Positions 62,005 to 64,000 of a stretch of DNA of 64,000 nt are shown here, one piece after another. Each line of letters begins with the position of its first letter. Positions within the stretch are counted from its first letter, which is position 1. The DNA lies in NCBI RefSeq assembly GCF_003334855.1, contig NZ_QOWE01000001.1:248001-312000 (forward strand). Reading direction: 5' to 3'. A program made the position numbers and the translations under genes. The notes beneath the pieces were generated by a model. It worked only from the letters and a program-made list of their open reading frames with translations, was not told the origin of the DNA and ran no database searches. The stretch comes from Larkinella punicea (GTDB lineage Bacteria > Bacteroidota > Bacteroidia > Cytophagales > Spirosomataceae).

Positions 62005-63939
62005 ATGTACGCTACTTCCCTGATTCAGTACGGCCAGTCCGAGCCGCTGCCGGAACCCCTTATACTCCGCGCCGGACCGCTGACGATGCAGTATGAACAC
62101 GGTTTTCTCCGGTATATCCGCCTGGGCAACCACGAAGTTCTCCGCCTGATTTACCACGCCGTCCGCGACCCCAACTGGGCCACGGCCCCGATGGTGATCG
62201 AAGACGAAACCATTGACCAACAGGCCGATTCGTTTCACATTCGCTATACGAGTGTTTGCCAAAATGAGACTGTCCACCTGCGCTGGCAATGCGAAATCAT
62301 CGGCGAACCGGACGGAACAATCCAATTCAATATCGACGGTGAAGCCCTCGCCGACTTCCAGCGAAACCGCGCCGGTTTCTGCATCCTGCATCCCATTCCC
62401 GAATGTGCCGGTCAGCCCTGCACCCTTACGCACCCCGACGGTAGCCAGACCGTCGCTCCGTTTCCGGAAGGCATCAGCCCTCACCAGCCTTTTCTGAACA
62501 TCCGGGAAATGCAGTGGCCAGTTTCCGACGACAGCTCGGCGGTCTTGTGGTTTGTGGGTGATGTTTTCGAAACCGAAGACCAGCGCAACTGGACCGATGC
62601 TTCCTATAAAACGTATTGTACGCCCCTTTCGCGTGCGTTTCCGGTGCTGCTCCAAACCGGTGATACCATTCAGCAATCGGTTGAACTCCGGCTGGTCGGT
62701 TCGTTTGCCCAGCCTTTGCCTTCAGAATCTGAAACAGACAAAACCGCTATTACCTTTGATTCAGAAACCCTTTCACTGCCCGTCATCGGGCTGGGTGCCA
62801 ACCCGGAAGTGTTGACGGATTCGGTGGTGCATTTGCTCAAAGAAGCCCGCTTCCACCACCTGCGCGTGGAGGTTAACTTCCAGCATCCCGATTGGCACGG
62901 GACCTTCCGGAAAGCCGTCAACGATGCGGTTTTGCTGGGTTTAAAGCTTGAACTGGTTTTGATTTTCAACCAGTTGGCGAATTACGAGCTGTACAGTTTT
63001 TTGAAAGAGCCGGTCGATCCGTCGCTGGTTTATTCCATAACAATTCTCAGCAATTTTGCCAAATCAACCCCGGCGACGCTGCTGCATGAAGTGACGTCGC
63101 CAATCCGTCAGGCTTTTCCCGATGCCCGGATCGGTGCCGGAACCAACGTTTTTTTTGTGGCCGTCAACCGGCAAACGCCCCCGCTCGAAACCGTCGATTT
63201 TCTCAGCTACGCCATCAGCCCGCAGGCCCACGCGGTTGATAACCTGACGTTAATGGAAAACACCACGGCCCAACCCGACACCGTCCGGGATGCCCGGCAC
63301 TGGACGCCGAACGTTCACGTTTCGCCCGTTACGCTGCGACCGCGTTTTAATCCCGACGCAACGGGCAACGATGCCGATTCTACGAACAATCAGATGCCTT
63401 TTTCGACGGATCCCCGGCAAATGTCGCTGTTCGGAGCTGCCTGGACGCTGGCCAGTCTGAAGGGATTGATTCAGGCCGGAGCCCATTCAGTTACCTATTA
63501 CGAAACCGTAGGTGAAGAGGGGATTGTCCAGGGCGATTTCCCGTCGGCTTACCCCAACCAATTCGTTGCCGAAGCTGGTATGGTTTTTCCGCTGTACTGG
63601 ATTTTTCGATTCGTGAACGATTTTCGGGAAGGAAAGGCGATTCCGACCACCAGCAGCCAGCCGTTCAAGGTCGAAGCCCTGTGCCTGCAAAAGGACGACA
63701 AAGCGGTTTTGATTCTGACCAACCTGACCGATGAACCGCAAACGGTTTCTGCTCCGATTACCCGGACAGTCAGGATGCGGACGCTGGATGAATCCTCTTT
63801 CATGAAAGCCTGTTTTTCGCCGGAATCCTTTTGGGAGGAACTGGGCAAAAGTCTCAGTCCTGATAATGAAGAGCAGTTGCGGTTTAGCTTACCCCCGTAC
63901 GCAACGGTTTTCGCGGAATGGGAAACCAGGGCAGTATAA
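62005..63939 (+). CDS. apnL: D-apionate lactonase-like protein
   Basis: This 644-residue protein has no signal peptide, so it is probably cytosolic. The order of segments resembles ApnL proteins as I recall them: early GPLTMQYEHGFLRYIRLGNHEVLRLIYHAVRDPNWAT, then NRAGFCILHPI, HQPFLNIREMQW, and FETEDQRNWTDASYKTYCTPLSR. A later part resembles a TIM-barrel fold (HLRVEVNFQHPDWHG, TVDFLSYAISPQAHAVDN). ApnL opens the lactone of D-apionate in apiose catabolism. No other apiose pathway gene is nearby, so the natural substrate could differ. A hairpin terminator follows at 63944. Confidence 0.75.
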   Translation: MYATSLIQYGQSEPLPEPLILRAGPLTMQYEHGFLRYIRLGNHEVLRLIYHAVRDPNWATAPMVIEDETIDQQADSFHIRYTSVCQNETVHLRWQCEIIGEPDGTIQFNIDGEALADFQRNRAGFCILHPIPECAGQPCTLTHPDGSQTVAPFPEGISPHQPFLNIREMQWPVSDDSSAVLWFVGDVFETEDQRNWTDASYKTYCTPLSRAFPVLLQTGDTIQQSVELRLVGSFAQPLPSESETDKTAITFDSETLSLPVIGLGANPEVLTDSVVHLLKEARFHHLRVEVNFQHPDWHGTFRKAVNDAVLLGLKLELVLIFNQLANYELYSFLKEPVDPSLVYSITILSNFAKSTPATLLHEVTSPIRQAFPDARIGAGTNVFFVAVNRQTPPLETVDFLSYAISPQAHAVDNLTLMENTTAQPDTVRDARHWTPNVHVSPVTLRPRFNPDATGNDADSTNNQMPFSTDPRQMSLFGAAWTLASLKGLIQAGAHSVTYYETVGEEGIVQGDFPSAYPNQFVAEAGMVFPLYWIFRFVNDFREGKAIPTTSSQPFKVEALCLQKDDKAVLILTNLTDEPQTVSAPITRTVRMRTLDESSFMKACFSPESFWEELGKSLSPDNEEQLRFSLPPYATVFAEWETRAV

Positions 63940-63943
63940 TGTT

Positions 63944-63982
63944 CAGCCCACGGTTCAAACCGTGGGCTGGTATATTTTTTCA
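63944..63982 (+). terminator. Intrinsic terminator after the lactonase-like gene
   Basis: CAGCCCACGGTT (63944-63955) and AACCGTGGGCTG (63958-63969) form a perfect 12-base stem with a two-base loop, followed by GTATATTTTTT. It ends the two-gene operon. Confidence 0.85.
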
Positions 63983-64000
63983 GACTAGCCAATAAGCCCT

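Overview
The window looks like a chromosomal segment of an aerobic, moderately GC-rich Bacteroidota bacterium, most likely order Cytophagales, family Spirosomaceae or a close relative. Evidence seen directly: SusC/SusD (RagA/RagB) outer-membrane pairs, a FecI/FecR-type sigma/anti-sigma couple, a secreted FG-GAP protein with a type IX secretion C-terminal sorting domain, and Bacteroidota-type promoters (TAnnTTTG) just upstream of several starts. The taxonomic placement is inference. No rRNA, tRNA, CRISPR array, prophage or intact insertion sequence was recognised.

Layout. 1-2.1 kb: the start of a CHASE3/GAF sensor running off the left edge, and a divergent receiver-HPt regulator. 2.1-8.4 kb: a decayed polysaccharide-utilisation locus. 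A lacI remnant with two deletions is joined directly to a 5'-truncated susD, and the expected susC is missing. Intact heparinase II/III-like and esterase genes follow. 8.5-16 kb: housekeeping genes (RluB-type pseudouridine synthase with a very long arginine-rich tail, acetoacetyl-CoA synthetase, C-terminal processing protease, Ffh). 16.1-16.9 kb: a small A+T-richer HEPN two-gene cassette. 17-24 kb: ECF sigma factor, divergent FecR, then SusC and SusD. 24-28.1 kb: LytTR regulator, outer-membrane protein, serine hydrolase, DNA polymerase IV. 28.3-34.5 kb: a 1409-residue metacaspase-SGNH-CHAT fusion facing a metallophosphoesterase/PQQ-repeat protein. 34.6-38 kb: a compact operon of cyclic-nucleotide-domain histidine kinase, receiver-thioredoxin-like-thioredoxin-reductase fusion, and UBP-type zinc finger. 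38-42.4 kb: GH43 glycosidase, 2-hydroxyacid dehydrogenase, FG-GAP/T9SS protein. 42.5-58 kb: mainly core genes (MurF, heptose kinase-like PfkB protein, HemE, FabF, Lgt, PurM) with accessory genes between them (Fic protein, ECF sigma, GNAT). 58.2-63.9 kb: a LOV-like PAS protein without the photoactive cysteine, an MG2/TonB-plug protein, and a short operon ending in a D-apionate lactonase-like protein.

The two most promising systems are the protein carrying two caspase-fold protease domains around an SGNH hydrolase (28344-32573), and the kinase/redox-fold/UBP-zinc-finger operon (34618-38001). Both redox modules of that operon's central protein lack their cysteines. A third unexplained pattern is structural. 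The convergent genes ending near 32.57 and 32.64 kb both finish inside copies of the same short element, so both proteins end in NPVSGRRP. Each copy is flanked by a perfect inverted duplicate of that gene's own 3' coding end. Several other intergenic spaces hold long, locus-specific hairpins, one of which would occupy nearly the whole ffh leader.

Functional links: the carbohydrate theme recurs (broken PUL, intact SusCD, GH43, heparinase-like lyase, apionate lactonase). Envelope biogenesis genes (MurF, Lgt, RfaE1-like kinase, CtpA) and signalling genes are scattered rather than grouped.
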